Below are positions 35,505 through 45,963 of a stretch of DNA of 64,000 nucleotides, piece after piece (the stretch's first letter is position 1; each line of letters begins with the position of its first letter). The notes beneath the pieces were generated by a model that saw nothing but the letters and a program-made list of their open reading frames with translations, searched no databases and was not told where the DNA came from. The stretch lies in the NCBI RefSeq assembly GCF_014699135.1, contig NZ_JACOFT010000006.1, positions 239,690 through 303,689 of the forward strand, in the 5' to 3' direction. The DNA is from Cognatundibacterium aquatile. GTDB taxonomy: Bacteria > Pseudomonadota > Gammaproteobacteria > Burkholderiales > Burkholderiaceae_D. The translations under genes and the position numbers were made by a program.

Positions 35505-37013
35505 GTGGACTTTAGCATAAAAACAATCGACGCAAAAAGTGCCTCAACTGCCTACAAGGCGGTGAAGACTGCCTGTATCGTCGTCGGCGTATTCGAAAAT
35601 AAAAAACTGTCTGCCGCAGCTGCAAATCTGGACAAGCAAGGCGTCATCGCTGCAGCATTGAAATCCGGTGATATCAGCGGCAAACCGGGTTCCTCATTAT
35701 TGCTCCGCAACGTTGCAGAAACGGCAGCGGAACGGGTGTTACTTGTTGGTCTCGGTGAAGCAGCCGATACTGTTTCAGAAAAAGCGTTTCAGCAAGCGGC
35801 GCAAGCTGCGGCTCGCAGTTTAGCAAACCTTGGTGCAAATGATGTCGTTATTGCGCTGCCGGAAGTAAAAGATCGTGATATTTCATGGTCTGTGCGCACA
35901 ACCGTTCTGGCTTTCCGCGAAAGCACTTTCCGTACTGATGGATTGAAAAGCAAAAAAGACACGGCAACTACCGGCGTCAAAAAAATTGCGATTGCCGTCA
36001 ATGCCACACAAGCTGCAACAGCCAAAACTGCATTATCACAAAGCGAAGCAATGGCGAACGGCATGGATCTGACCAAAGAACTGGGCAATCTTCCACCGAA
36101 CATCTGCACGCCGACCTATCTGGCAACCACAGCCAGAAAAATTGCGACCGATTATAAAATGGTCGCTGAGATTCTGGATCGCAAACAGATTCAGGCGCTC
36201 AAAATGGGCAGCTTCCTGTCGGTCACCAACGGCACAGTCGAGCCACCTAAATTTATCGTACTGAAACACAATGGCGGCAAAGTCAAAGACGCACCGATTG
36301 TACTGGTCGGTAAAGGCATCACGTTTGATTCCGGCGGTATTTCCCTGAAACCCGGCGCAGGCATGGATGAAATGAAATACGATATGGGCGGTTCTGCGTC
36401 CGTACTCGGCACGATGCGCGCTATCGGTGAAATGAACCTGAAACTGAATGTCATCGCGATTATCCCGACCTGTGAAAACATGCCTTCCGGTAGTGCCACC
36501 CGTCCTGGTGATATCGTCACATCCATGTCTGGTCAGACGATCGAAATCCTGAATACCGATGCCGAAGGCCGTCTGATTTTATGTGATGCGCTGACTTATG
36601 CTGAGCGTTTCAAACCAGCGGCGGTAATTGACGTCGCCACACTGACTGGTGCCTGTGTTACTGCACTTGGCCATCATAATTCCGGCTTATTCACACGTCA
36701 CGATGATGCGCATGACAAGCTGGCGGCAGAATTGCTGGCAGCCGGTAAGCAGACCGGAGATACCGCGTGGCGTATGCCAATTGAAGAGGCGTATAACGAG
36801 CAACTGAAATCGAATTTTGCCGATATGGCCAATATCGGTGGCCCGGCTGGTGGCAGCATTACAGCAGCCTGCTTCCTGGAGCGCTTCACCCGTAAATATA
36901 CCTGGGCGCATCTGGACATCGCTGGTACGGCTTGGAAATCTGGCGCGGCAAAAGGTTCTACCGGACGTCCTGTGCCTTTACTAACAACGTTCCTGATCAA
37001 TCGCGCAGCCTGA
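35505..37013 (+). CDS. pepA: Cytosol (leucyl) aminopeptidase
   Basis: A 502-residue M17-family metallopeptidase releasing N-terminal amino acids. The metal and active-site motifs are intact: [43 protein letters not shown], and [10 protein letters not shown]. The GTG start at 35505 is supported by AAGAGGAG 6 bases upstream; no ATG is near. A terminator follows. In E. coli PepA also binds DNA; whether that applies here is unknown. Confidence 0.95.
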   Translation: MDFSIKTIDAKSASTAYKAVKTACIVVGVFENKKLSAAAANLDKQGVIAAALKSGDISGKPGSSLLLRNVAETAAERVLLVGLGEAADTVSEKAFQQAAQAAARSLANLGANDVVIALPEVKDRDISWSVRTTVLAFRESTFRTDGLKSKKDTATTGVKKIAIAVNATQAATAKTALSQSEAMANGMDLTKELGNLPPNICTPTYLATTARKIATDYKMVAEILDRKQIQALKMGSFLSVTNGTVEPPKFIVLKHNGGKVKDAPIVLVGKGITFDSGGISLKPGAGMDEMKYDMGGSASVLGTMRAIGEMNLKLNVIAIIPTCENMPSGSATRPGDIVTSMSGQTIEILNTDAEGRLILCDALTYAERFKPAAVIDVATLTGACVTALGHHNSGLFTRHDDAHDKLAAELLAAGKQTGDTAWRMPIEEAYNEQLKSNFADMANIGGPAGGSITAACFLERFTRKYTWAHLDIAGTAWKSGAAKGSTGRPVPLLTTFLINRAA

Positions 37014-37058
37014 TGAGATAATCACTCACTGTTTGCGTTCCGCTTGAAATACGGACAG

Positions 37059-37100
37059 GCCGTGCTCTGAATCCAATCCAGAGTACGGCTTTCTTTTTTA
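37059..37100 (+). terminator. Rho-independent terminator after pepA
   Basis: GCCGTGCTCTG pairs with CAGAGTACGGC (one G-T pair), 9-base loop, then a T-rich run. Confidence 0.88.
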
Positions 37101-37115
37101 TTTATATAAAGTGCC

Positions 37116-37880
37116 ATGAAACTAACTACCTGGAATGTGAATTCCCTGAAAGTCAGATTACCTCAAGTCTTGCAATGGCTGGAGACCAATCCTGTCGATG
37201 TGCTGTGCATACAGGAAACCAAACTGACAGACGATAAGTTTCCGCAGGCAGAAATTGAGGCCGCCGGTTATCACGTTGCCTACACAGGGCAAAAGACGTA
37301 TAACGGCGTGGCAATTTTATCCAGACATCCTATGTCGGATATACAGAAAAACAATCCTCAGTTTGAAGATGAGCAGCAAAGAATCATTGCAGCGACGATA
37401 CAGGGCATGCGAATTATCTGCGCCTATGTGCCGAATGGCCAGGCGCTGGATTCGGATAAATTTCAGTACAAACTGAAATGGCTGGAATCACTGAAAAACT
37501 GGGTGGGCGAAGAATTACAGCGTTATCCTGAACTCGCTTTGCTCGGTGATTACAATATTGCCCCGGAAGATCGTGACGTGCATGATCCGGCAGCATGGGA
37601 AGGCATGAACCTGGTCTCACCAGAAGAACGTGCGGCACTACTAGCCTTGCTGGACTTAGGGCTAACGGATAGTTTCAGACAATTTGATCAGCCGGAAAAA
37701 TCATACAGCTGGTGGGACTATCGCGCGCTGGGATTCAGATTGAACAAAGGTTTGCGCATCGACCATATTTTGTTATCAAAACCGCTGGCTCTGCGCTGCA
37801 CCGCATGTACCATCGACAGAATTCCGCGTAAATGGGAGCAACCATCTGATCATGCGCCAGTGGTTGCCACCCTCAGTTAA
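37116..37880 (+). CDS. xthA: Exodeoxyribonuclease III (AP endonuclease)
   Basis: A 254-residue exonuclease III-type AP endonuclease for base-excision repair. Motifs: TTWNVNSLKVRLPQVLQWL, QETKL, GDYNIAPEDRDV, SYSWWDYRALGF, RIDHIL and the catalytic PSDHAPV near the C-terminus. It uses a divalent metal. The length matches E. coli XthA. A stand-alone gene after the pepA terminator; it converges on the chemoreceptor gene. Confidence 0.95.
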   Translation: MKLTTWNVNSLKVRLPQVLQWLETNPVDVLCIQETKLTDDKFPQAEIEAAGYHVAYTGQKTYNGVAILSRHPMSDIQKNNPQFEDEQQRIIAATIQGMRIICAYVPNGQALDSDKFQYKLKWLESLKNWVGEELQRYPELALLGDYNIAPEDRDVHDPAAWEGMNLVSPEERAALLALLDLGLTDSFRQFDQPEKSYSWWDYRALGFRLNKGLRIDHILLSKPLALRCTACTIDRIPRKWEQPSDHAPVVATLS

Positions 37881-37901
37881 TTCAGATTAGTTAAGAGCGG
37901 T

Positions 37902-39776
37902 TTATTCGTCATAATCCAGCTTTGGGGTACGGGAATACGCAGCCCCCTTAGTCACTAATGCAGGGCGCACGGCGGCGTGGCTCTGCTCCATACGAAACGC
38001 GGACATCGCCGTTTTCAACAAATTTGCCTGCTCCTCAAGAGATCCGGCTGCCGCTGCCGCCTGTTCAACCAGTGCCGCATTTTGTTGCGTCGCTTCATCC
38101 ATATTTGCCAGAGCCAGATTGACTTGCTGAATGCCATCGCTTTGCTCGGCAGATGCAGACGTAATTTCAGAGATAATCGCCGCAACCTGATCAACAGCAG
38201 AGACTATCCTGATCATCGATTCACCTGCTTTATCAACCAGTTCTGAGCCCTCGGTAACTTTACTGACCGAATCGTCAATCAGGCTTTTTATTTCCTGCGC
38301 TGCTGCTGCGCTACGTTGGGCAAGCGTACGGACTTCGCTGGCGACAACGGCAAATCCTCGCCCTTGTTCTCCCGCACGAGCGGCTTCCACCGCTGCATTG
38401 AGTGCCAGAATATTCGTTTGGAACGCAATCCCTTCAATCACGCTGATAATATCGACAATCTTGCGGGAGCTCTCGGAGATTCCCTGCATGGTAGTGACGA
38501 CGCGACTGACAACTTCGCCCCCTTGCGTTGCGACATCGGACGCATTCACCGCCATGCGATTAGCTTCCCGCGCATTGTCGGCGTTATTTTTGACTGCGGC
38601 GGTTAATTCCTCCATGCTCGCTGAAGTTTCTTCGAGTGAAGATGCCTGTTGCTCAGTGCGCCCGGATAAATCCATGTTACCAGTCGCTATTTCAGTCGCG
38701 CCGACAGTAATGGATTCGGTCGCCTTACGGACGTCAACCACCATGACGCGTAATTGCTCAAGAAAGCGGTTAAAAGCGTCCGCCGTTTGCGCTACTTCAT
38801 CTTCCCCTTCGACCTCAATTTTGCGACTCAGATCACCACCACCGGCGGCGATATCCGACATTGCATCACGCACGCGCTGCAAACCAGCCATCATGCGACC
38901 AACCAACCATGCGGATAGTGGCACCATTACGCCTAACAACACGGCAAGAACCCCCGCAGCAATCATCAGCAACTGATCTAATGAAGCGAGAGCTTTGTTC
39001 TTATCCACCACCAGCGCGAGGTACATATCGGAACCACTGATAGGTTGCAAGAACAAAAAGTTCGTTTTACCGGCAATCTCGACCTGCGTTGGGTCAGTTC
39101 TCTTCGACAGGCTGCTCAAATTATCCAGATTCAATTCGGCTGCAATATCTTTCGCTGGTTTTAATACTTTTGTCTGGTCAGCGTGTGCCAGAACCTGTCC
39201 CGATTTGTCCAGTAAAAACGCATAGCCATTGCCCGCCAGTTTAATGGTCAAAATCTGCTCAACAATTTTTGTCAGGAAAACGTCTGCTGCAACGACGCCA
39301 GCCTCGCCACCATTCACAGGCGCCGCAAATGAAATCATTAAACCCGGAGGATTAACTCCCATATAAGCAGATGTGACAATCGGCTTTTTTGCCTCCATCG
39401 CCGCTTTGTACCATGGGCGCACCGTTGGATCGTAGCCAGCCGGAGGGGGATTTGCAGGGAAATTTGTAAATGTCTTATCGGGTTGCCCGAGATATACACT
39501 TAAAAAATTACCGCCACGGCTGACCATTTTTAAACTGGCCTGCAAATCGTTACCTTCCGCCAGGCCTTTAGATAAACTATCGACCATCGAGGTGTTGACC
39601 TGAATCCAGTTACTCAGAACACCGTTGTAGCTAGAGGCGACGCTACGAATTTCATTACTCAGATCGTTCTCGATTTGCGCCTTCATCCTGAGGTAGCTGC
39701 CGATGGTCAGCACCGCAGTACACAGCGTCACAAGCAAGGCAATGACGACAATAAGTCTGGTTTTAAGCGACTTCAT
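37902..39776 (-). CDS. Methyl-accepting chemotaxis protein with dCache-type sensor
   Basis: A 624-residue chemoreceptor. It has a first helix (about residues 7-30), a periplasmic double-Cache domain (about 35-275, with the dCache-typical [27 protein letters not shown]), a second helix (about 280-305), HAMP, and a long cytoplasmic coiled coil. The signalling tip is [40 protein letters not shown]. Ligands of such sensors are usually amino or carboxylic acids, judged by family. The C-terminus KLDYDE has no CheR-tethering pentapeptide. The ATG at 39776 is chosen because GGAG lies 8 bases upstream. Confidence 0.92.
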   Translation of the reverse strand: MKSLKTRLIVVIALLVTLCTAVLTIGSYLRMKAQIENDLSNEIRSVASSYNGVLSNWIQVNTSMVDSLSKGLAEGNDLQASLKMVSRGGNFLSVYLGQPDKTFTNFPANPPPAGYDPTVRPWYKAAMEAKKPIVTSAYMGVNPPGLMISFAAPVNGGEAGVVAADVFLTKIVEQILTIKLAGNGYAFLLDKSGQVLAHADQTKVLKPAKDIAAELNLDNLSSLSKRTDPTQVEIAGKTNFLFLQPISGSDMYLALVVDKNKALASLDQLLMIAAGVLAVLLGVMVPLSAWLVGRMMAGLQRVRDAMSDIAAGGGDLSRKIEVEGEDEVAQTADAFNRFLEQLRVMVVDVRKATESITVGATEIATGNMDLSGRTEQQASSLEETSASMEELTAAVKNNADNAREANRMAVNASDVATQGGEVVSRVVTTMQGISESSRKIVDIISVIEGIAFQTNILALNAAVEAARAGEQGRGFAVVASEVRTLAQRSAAAAQEIKSLIDDSVSKVTEGSELVDKAGESMIRIVSAVDQVAAIISEITSASAEQSDGIQQVNLALANMDEATQQNAALVEQAAAAAGSLEEQANLLKTAMSAFRMEQSHAAVRPALVTKGAAYSRTPKLDYDE

Positions 39777-39992
39777 CTGACGTACTCCATTCAAGATCAA
39801 ACAAGCAACAATATTTCGGATAGCAAACGGATCAGATAAATCCGCCACATAGCGTGATTAATATTACTCTTCAAGTATTGAAACGATTAGAATTTTCCAG
39901 AAGAAACTGTTGTTCGTATTGTCAAAGAATGTTAAGACTCAGGGTCGTTAAAATAGCTATTCGCCCTCAAAATTACTTACTCCACTTATTTT

Positions 39993-40514
39993 ATGAACAT
40001 CACTTCAACTGACAGGCTGGTCATCAGACTATTTGAGACAAGCGATGCCGCCTTCGTGCTGGAATTGCTCAACGATCCGAGCTGGATCAAAAATATTGGC
40101 GACCGCGGCATACGCAACCTCGATCAGGCCAGAGACTGGATATTGGCGAAACCTCTCGAAAGCCAGTCCAGATGTGGCTTTAGTTTTTATGTAGTGACAC
40201 TTAAAGATTCGCATGTCGCAATAGGCATCTGCGGCCTGATCAAACGCGAGACGCTACGAGACGTTGATATCGGCTATGCTTTTTTACCTCGCTATAGCGG
40301 ACAAGGCTATGCCATAGAAGCGGCAAGAGCGACGATGAGACACGCTGAGCAGGATTTAGGCTTAACAAAACTAGCTGCTATTACATCGCCAGATAATGTC
40401 AAATCAAACAGTTTGCTCAAAAAAATGGGATTCGTTTTAGAAGAAGTACTGGTACTTCCGGGGGAGGAACGAGAAACAAATTTATATGCTTATCGTTTCC
40501 CCGCTTTGGAATAA
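39993..40514 (+). CDS. GNAT-family N-acetyltransferase (RimJ/RimL-like)
   Basis: A 173-residue acetyltransferase. Start TDRLVIRLFETSDAAFVLELLNDPSWIKNIGDRGI is characteristic of the RimJ/RimL branch. The acetyl-CoA loop is RYSGQGYAIEAARATM, and ITSPDNVKSNSLLKKMGF is the usual end of the fold. It could acetylate a protein N-terminus or a small amine; the substrate is unknown. It stands alone, convergent with the DUF1854 gene. Confidence 0.85.
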   Translation: MNITSTDRLVIRLFETSDAAFVLELLNDPSWIKNIGDRGIRNLDQARDWILAKPLESQSRCGFSFYVVTLKDSHVAIGICGLIKRETLRDVDIGYAFLPRYSGQGYAIEAARATMRHAEQDLGLTKLAAITSPDNVKSNSLLKKMGFVLEEVLVLPGEERETNLYAYRFPALE

Positions 40515-40533
40515 CTAGGTATTGACTTGCTGA

Positions 40534-41004
40534 TTACAAAAAGCGATCCAGAATTTTCCGGCTGAGTTTATCAACACCGAACATATCGCGAATTAAAAAC
40601 TGGATGCCATGATTATCCGTAATCAACAACGATGTGCTACCGATACGGCGAATATCTTCGTCGCCTTTCAACACAAATGCCGTATCACCGCGGTCAGTAC
40701 GAACCGTCCACGTACACGGTAAGGCAAAGCTGGTGACGTCCAGAATCTGTTGAATTTCAGGCATAAACTCACGCCCTTCTAGCTCCGCCAACACCAGCGC
40801 TCTGGTGCTATCGGACAAATCGGATAACTGGTCTATCCACGCGACCTCGCGCCCATCCCCCATAACCATAGAAATGCTCATCAACGGTGACTGAATCGGA
40901 AATGCCCGCACTGGACTGACATCTTCAAATACCTCACCATCGCTGCTGGTCAGGATGAGTTTTCCAAATGCGTTGCGTTGTAACTCGAATTTACTCGTAA
41001 CCAT
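40534..41004 (-). CDS. Cyanophycin-associated DUF1854 protein
   Basis: A 156-residue protein of the DUF1854 family. Visible family segments: FGKLILTSSDGEVFEDVSPVRAFPIQSP and EGREFMPEIQQILDVTSFALPCTWTVRTDRGDTAFVLKGDEDIRRIGSTSLLITDNHGIQFLIRD. No enzymatic motif or signal peptide is seen. It lies 5 bases after the ABC transporter gene on the same strand and is divergent, as a pair, from the cyanophycin synthetases. The pair DUF1854 + ABC transporter recurs beside cphA in betaproteobacteria. The function is unknown. The N-terminal ~120 residues of the partner transporter seem to be a related soluble domain. Confidence 0.85.
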   Translation of the reverse strand: MVTSKFELQRNAFGKLILTSSDGEVFEDVSPVRAFPIQSPLMSISMVMGDGREVAWIDQLSDLSDSTRALVLAELEGREFMPEIQQILDVTSFALPCTWTVRTDRGDTAFVLKGDEDIRRIGSTSLLITDNHGIQFLIRDMFGVDKLSRKILDRFL

Positions 41005-41009
41005 GCTGA

Positions 41010-43268
41010 TTATTCTTCCTCAACCAATTCTGCGTTTCTGGCCTGCGCCTGATACAAATCGTAGTAAGCCCCCTGCTTCGCCATTAATTCATCATGACTG
41101 CCGACTTCAACGACTTGTCCGCGATCCAGCACAACCAACCGGTCCGCTTTATGCAGAGTGGACAAACGATGGGCAATCGCGATGGTGGTACGCCCCTGCA
41201 CCAGGTTATCAAGCGCTTTTTGTATTTCTTTCTCTGTTTGCGAATCAACGGACGATGTCGCTTCATCCATAATCAATATCCGTGGATCAATCAACAGCGC
41301 ACGCGCGATCGAAATCCGTTGCCGTTCACCGCCAGATAAGCCCTGGCCACGTTCACCGACCATGGAGTCATATCCTTGTGGCAAACGTAATATGAATTCA
41401 TGCGCATGAGCAGCTCTTGCAGCAGCGATAATCTCATCTCTCGTCGCATGAGGTTTGCCGTAAGCGATATTCTCTGCAATCGTGCCGAAGAACAAGAAAG
41501 GTTCTTGCAACACAAGACCGATATTGCGACGATAATCCGATACTGCAAAAGAGCGGATATCGACGCCATCAAGCAAAATTGCGCCTTCGGAAACATCGTA
41601 AAACCGGCAAATAAGATTGACCAGCGTGCTCTTGCCTGAGCCACTGTGCCCTACCAGTCCTATCATTTCACCAGGTTTAATCGTTAAACTGATGCCTCGG
41701 TTAACGGCGCGATTTCCATAGCGGAAACCGACTTCTCTTAACTCAATCTGCCCTTTGATTTCCTTCACTTTGACCGGTTGCTGCGGGTCAGGTACGCTCG
41801 ATACATGATCCAGAATGTCAAAAATACGCTTGGCTGCCGACGCTGATTTCTGAGTCACCGACACAATGCGGCTCATAGAATCAATACGCCCATAGAAGTT
41901 ACTGATGAAAGCCACCGCTGCGACCAGCGCTCCAACCGTGATTTCTTCATGCGCGACCTGCCAGATACCGAAAGCCCAGACCACCAGAATCCCCAGATCG
42001 GTCAGGAAAGAAACCGTCGGCGAAAACAATGACCAGACTTTATTCAGACGGTCATTCACCGCCAGATTATGTTTATTCGCCTCGCGGAAACGACCAGCTT
42101 CACGCTGCTCTTGTGCAAAAGCTTTCACGACACGGATACCGGGGATAGTATCGGCCAGCACATTGGTCACTTCACCCCAGACCCGGTCTATCTTCTCGAA
42201 GCCGGTACGCAATTTATCCCGCACCAGATGGATCATCCAGGCGATAAATGGCAGCGGTAACAAAGTCACCAGCGCCAGCTTGGTATTAATCTGTAACAGC
42301 GCGACCGCAGTCATGACAAACATCAGCACATCAGTTGCGAAATCGAGTAAATGCAGCGACAGATATACACAGATACGATCACTCTCGCTACCAATACGTG
42401 ACATCAGGTCGCCGGTGCGTTTGCCACCGAAATATTCGAGTGACAATTTCAACAAATGCTCATAAGTCGCCGTCCTCAGATCAGCGCCGATTCGCTCTGA
42501 CACCAGCGCAAGTATGTAAGTCTTGCCCCAACTCAACAACCAGGCAATGACTGCCGATCCCAGCAGCCCGCCGATATACAGATACACCAGTTGAGGATCG
42601 ACAAATTCTTTGTGCTGAAACGGAATCAGTACTTCATCTGTGAGCGGCTTGGTCAGGTAACGCGGAATCATGTGCGCCGCCGTTCCCAGCAGCATCAATG
42701 CGAAACCGATGAACAACTGCACACGATAAGGATGGGCGAAACGCCAGAGACGCAACAAGGTCCAGGTTGAAGGAGGGGTATAGACCACCTTCGTACAGAC
42801 TGGGCACTCTTCCTGATCCGGCTCCAACACCGCTTTACAGCTCGGGCAAATGTTTTGTTCCGCCCGGATCACAGGCTGACCAGTCAGAACGCTTTGCAAT
42901 TGTTCATTGAAATGATCTAACAGCCGGATCGCATGCAGATTTTGTCCCAGCGTAAAGCGCCAGCTTGCCAGCAAACCTTGCCCATCCGTCAGTTGTAAAT
43001 GCCCTACTCCGGCATGATCATGATGCGTGAGAGAAAGACCGGGTCTGTAATCCCAGCTTTGCCAGGTAGCCCCACCGGCCGGAAGTGTACGAATACCTTT
43101 ATCGGTAACGACAATCAGACCTTTCACAAAGTGCAGCTTATTGTCGAGGTCAACCTCAAAAGCACTTAAAACGTTTTCACTTTCAGTCATTTGCTTGCTC
43201 AGCTCATTTTGCCATTGCGGGGAAATCGACAAAACTGACTGCTCGGAACTGATTTTTGTTGTGGTCAT
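41010..43268 (-). CDS. Cyanophycin-associated ABC transporter with N-terminal domain and zinc ribbon
   Basis: A 752-residue half-transporter of the exporter type. Residues 1-130 form a soluble N-terminal domain. Then there is a zinc ribbon C141-x2-C144-x10-C155-x2-C158 (CPSCKAVLEPDQEECPVC), followed by a six-helix membrane domain (about 180-480) and an ATPase domain: Walker A GHSGSGKST, signature LSGGERQR, Walker B ILIMDEATS. It probably works as a homodimer. The extra N-terminal region and zinc ribbon are unusual for this class. The divergent position from cphA genes and the following DUF1854 gene link it to cyanophycin, but what it transports (the dipeptide, arginine or aspartate, or a regulator) is not known. 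Confidence 0.9.
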   Translation of the reverse strand: MTTTKISSEQSVLSISPQWQNELSKQMTESENVLSAFEVDLDNKLHFVKGLIVVTDKGIRTLPAGGATWQSWDYRPGLSLTHHDHAGVGHLQLTDGQGLLASWRFTLGQNLHAIRLLDHFNEQLQSVLTGQPVIRAEQNICPSCKAVLEPDQEECPVCTKVVYTPPSTWTLLRLWRFAHPYRVQLFIGFALMLLGTAAHMIPRYLTKPLTDEVLIPFQHKEFVDPQLVYLYIGGLLGSAVIAWLLSWGKTYILALVSERIGADLRTATYEHLLKLSLEYFGGKRTGDLMSRIGSESDRICVYLSLHLLDFATDVLMFVMTAVALLQINTKLALVTLLPLPFIAWMIHLVRDKLRTGFEKIDRVWGEVTNVLADTIPGIRVVKAFAQEQREAGRFREANKHNLAVNDRLNKVWSLFSPTVSFLTDLGILVVWAFGIWQVAHEEITVGALVAAVAFISNFYGRIDSMSRIVSVTQKSASAAKRIFDILDHVSSVPDPQQPVKVKEIKGQIELREVGFRYGNRAVNRGISLTIKPGEMIGLVGHSGSGKSTLVNLICRFYDVSEGAILLDGVDIRSFAVSDYRRNIGLVLQEPFLFFGTIAENIAYGKPHATRDEIIAAARAAHAHEFILRLPQGYDSMVGERGQGLSGGERQRISIARALLIDPRILIMDEATSSVDSQTEKEIQKALDNLVQGRTTIAIAHRLSTLHKADRLVVLDRGQVVEVGSHDELMAKQGAYYDLYQAQARNAELVEEE

Positions 43269-43635
43269 TGTGAAGCAAACTCCGGCTCAAGAGCGTGTCC
43301 TGTAAGATAAAACAAGGACTGAATTTTTGAAAAAATCGATTACTTGAATCCGTTAGAGGCGCAAGCCGTATCACGGAAGCAGCAATTTACGGTATTCTAT
43401 CGAAAGAAGAATAATCAGATGAAACTGATCAAGAGGATTAATGCTGTTTGCGCTAAAGCGCAAGTATATCAGTAAGACCGTCTTTCTATTCTGCTTTGTA
43501 ATGAATAAATGAATACCGGCAAATTTCAGCAGGTGCATTTGTTTAAACTCAGCAAAAATTTTTCCTAATAAGAGAAAATGCTCTAAATTTGACAAGATCA
43601 GGTCTGTTGTTCCCGATCTATAAGAAATTACTTAC
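43269..43635. other. Divergent intergenic region between the cyanophycin transporter and synthetase genes
   Basis: This 367-base AT-rich gap should hold the promoters for both directions. It contains a perfect hairpin TTGCGC-TAAA-GCGCAA (43448-43463). Only a weak AAGAAAT site precedes the cphA2-like ATG. I find no credible gene in it and no clear promoter boxes. Confidence 0.6.
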
Positions 43636-45813
43636 ATGACGACAAAGAAGAAAGACATCAGCATTCTCCGTGTAAACTATTTGCGCGGACCGAATATCTG
43701 GACTTACCGGCCAGTCATCGAAACCTGGCTTGATATCGGAGCACTCGAAGACACACCATCGAATATGTTGCCGGGTTTGTACGAGCGTTTAATAACATGG
43801 CTCCCCGGTTTAATTGAGCATCGCTGTGGTGTCGGTGAGCGCGGGGGGTTTCTGGAGCGTCTGCGTGAAGGTACCTGGTCTGGTCACATCCTTGAGCATG
43901 TCGTACTGGAATTGCAAAATCTCGCAGGAATGCGCACCGGCTTCGGACAAACCCGTTCGACAGGTGTGACCGGCGTCTACAAAATGGCATTCCGTACCCG
44001 CGAAGAACAAGTCGGCCGCGCGGCACTGACCATCGCTCGTGATTTACTGATGGCCGCCATTGAGGATCAGCCATTTGATCTCGAAACACAGTTGGGTATT
44101 TTGCGTGACATGGTTGACGCACGCTGTCTCGGCCCAAGCACGGCCAGCATCGTCGATGCAGCAACGAATCGCGGCATTCCTTCGCTGCGCCTCACCGATG
44201 GCAATCTGGTTCAACTCGGTCACGGTGCCGCACAACGCCGCATCTGGACGGCAGAAACTGACCGTACCAGCGCCATTGCCGAAAGTATCGCCTCTGATAA
44301 AGATCTGACGAAAACATTACTGAAAGCCTGCGGCGTCCCCGTTCCTGAAGGATGCATCGTCCGCAGTGCTGAAGAAGCATGGGAAGAAGCGCAGGATATC
44401 GGTCTGCCGGTTGTTGTGAAACCGTATGACGGCAATCACGGTCGTGGTGTGTCGTTGAATCTGATGACGCAAGCGGACGTGGAAGCGGCCTATCATCTCG
44501 CTGCACGTAAGGGCGACAGTAAAAGCGTGATTGTTGAGCGTTTCATCGCAGGCGACGAACATCGGGTATTAGTCGTGGGGAATAAAGTTGTTGCCGCTGG
44601 CAAGGGCGAATCGCTCTGGATCAGAGGTGACGGAAAATCCACCGTTCAGCAACTGGTGGATACCCAGATCAATACTGATCCACGCCGTGGAACAACCGAA
44701 GAATTCCCTCTGAATATCATTCAACCCGCTGTTGCTGCGGAAGTGATACTCGAACTCAAACGCCAGGGCATGGATGCCGATTCCGTGCCACAGGACAATC
44801 AGAAAGTATTAATTCAGCTCAATGGTAACGTCGCACTGGATGTGACTGATATTATTCATCCCGATGTTGCCTATGCAGCCACACTCGCGGCACGCATCGT
44901 TGGACTGGATATCGCTGGTGTTGATCTGGTCACCGAAGATATCAGCCGCCCTCTGACAGAACAACGTGGCGCCATCATTGAAGTCAATGCCAGCCCGGGT
45001 TTACTCGCACACATCAAACCAGCAAACGGTGAAGGACGTGATGTAGGCAAGGCGATTGTCGATCATCTGTTTGCGGAAGAAGAAACCGGTCGCATACAAA
45101 TTGTCGGCGTCGCTGGCACACGCAATACCGATCTGATTTCGAGACTGATAGGCGGCTTACTGAACATCGCCGGCAAGGAAACTGGTGTCGCCAGTCGTCA
45201 GGGTTTATACCTGAACAAACGTCTGGTCACCGACGGCAATTGTGCGAATTGGGAAGCGGGTCAACGTTTGCTGATTAACCGTTCAGTTGAAGCAGCGGTG
45301 TTTGAAACCAATGCCCGCGCGCTACTAACAGATGGGCTCGCTTACGACAAGTGCAGCGTCGGAATCGTCACCGATTTTGATGGTTACGAAGATCTCGGCG
45401 AATTTTATATCAACGATGCTGAGCAGATGCGCAAAATTATGCGTACGCAGGTTGATGTCGTGCTGCGCACCGGTACTGCTGTTCTGAATGCCGCAATACC
45501 TGAGGTAGCAGATCTGGCCGAGTTATGTGATGGCAAAGTTATTTTCTATGCACTCGATGAACATCTGGACACGCTCAAAGCGCATCGTGCAGCGGGTGAA
45601 CGTGTCGTTTTCATACGCGACAATAATATTGTTCTGGCAAGTGGCGCCGAAGAAACCGCCCTGCTGCCACTGTCATCACTGAAACCGACGAAAGCAGCGC
45701 AACCTGAAAGCATTATGGCCGCAGTTGCCGGTGCCTGGGCGCTGGATGTCAGTCCGGAACTCATCGGTGCCGGGCTCAGAACTTTTGATTCCAGCCCGAA
45801 AACCGTATATTGA
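43636..45813 (+). CDS. cphA2: Cyanophycin synthetase-like protein, CphA2/CphA' type with degenerate ligase P-loop
   Basis: A 725-residue member of the cyanophycin synthetase family; standard CphA1 has about 870. The N-terminal domain (residues 1-165, with YLRGPNIWTYRPV) and the ATP-grasp domain (about 205-480, GLPVVVKPYDGNHGRGVS, EVNASPGLLAHIKP) are intact. The Mur-ligase-like domain is shortened, and its P-loop reads GVAGTRNTDL (about residues 489-500) instead of G-x-x-G-T-N-G-K-T, so the Lys and Thr needed for ATP are gone. This matches CphA2, which uses only the ATP-grasp site to polymerise beta-Asp-Arg dipeptides. It is followed by intact cphA1 after 150 bases. The dipeptide role is inferred from that family. 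Confidence 0.88.
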   Translation: MTTKKKDISILRVNYLRGPNIWTYRPVIETWLDIGALEDTPSNMLPGLYERLITWLPGLIEHRCGVGERGGFLERLREGTWSGHILEHVVLELQNLAGMRTGFGQTRSTGVTGVYKMAFRTREEQVGRAALTIARDLLMAAIEDQPFDLETQLGILRDMVDARCLGPSTASIVDAATNRGIPSLRLTDGNLVQLGHGAAQRRIWTAETDRTSAIAESIASDKDLTKTLLKACGVPVPEGCIVRSAEEAWEEAQDIGLPVVVKPYDGNHGRGVSLNLMTQADVEAAYHLAARKGDSKSVIVERFIAGDEHRVLVVGNKVVAAGKGESLWIRGDGKSTVQQLVDTQINTDPRRGTTEEFPLNIIQPAVAAEVILELKRQGMDADSVPQDNQKVLIQLNGNVALDVTDIIHPDVAYAATLAARIVGLDIAGVDLVTEDISRPLTEQRGAIIEVNASPGLLAHIKPANGEGRDVGKAIVDHLFAEEETGRIQIVGVAGTRNTDLISRLIGGLLNIAGKETGVASRQGLYLNKRLVTDGNCANWEAGQRLLINRSVEAAVFETNARALLTDGLAYDKCSVGIVTDFDGYEDLGEFYINDAEQMRKIMRTQVDVVLRTGTAVLNAAIPEVADLAELCDGKVIFYALDEHLDTLKAHRAAGERVVFIRDNNIVLASGAEETALLPLSSLKPTKAAQPESIMAAVAGAWALDVSPELIGAGLRTFDSSPKTVY

Positions 45814-45963
45814 AACAGGGATGCTGAACAATCCGTCGCTCAATCAATTTCGCTAAATTTGCTTAAATAAAAATCACAGGTAGCAAGCGGCTTTAAGGAT
45901 GAAGATGTATCGCATCCGTCAACGCTACCTGATTAACTGCCCCTTTCAACAGGACTAAGTTTT

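Noticed and set aside
43371..43595. 74-codon minus-strand frame in the cphA2/transporter gap
   Set aside because: AT-rich chance frame without ribosome binding site or homology, within a divergent promoter region.
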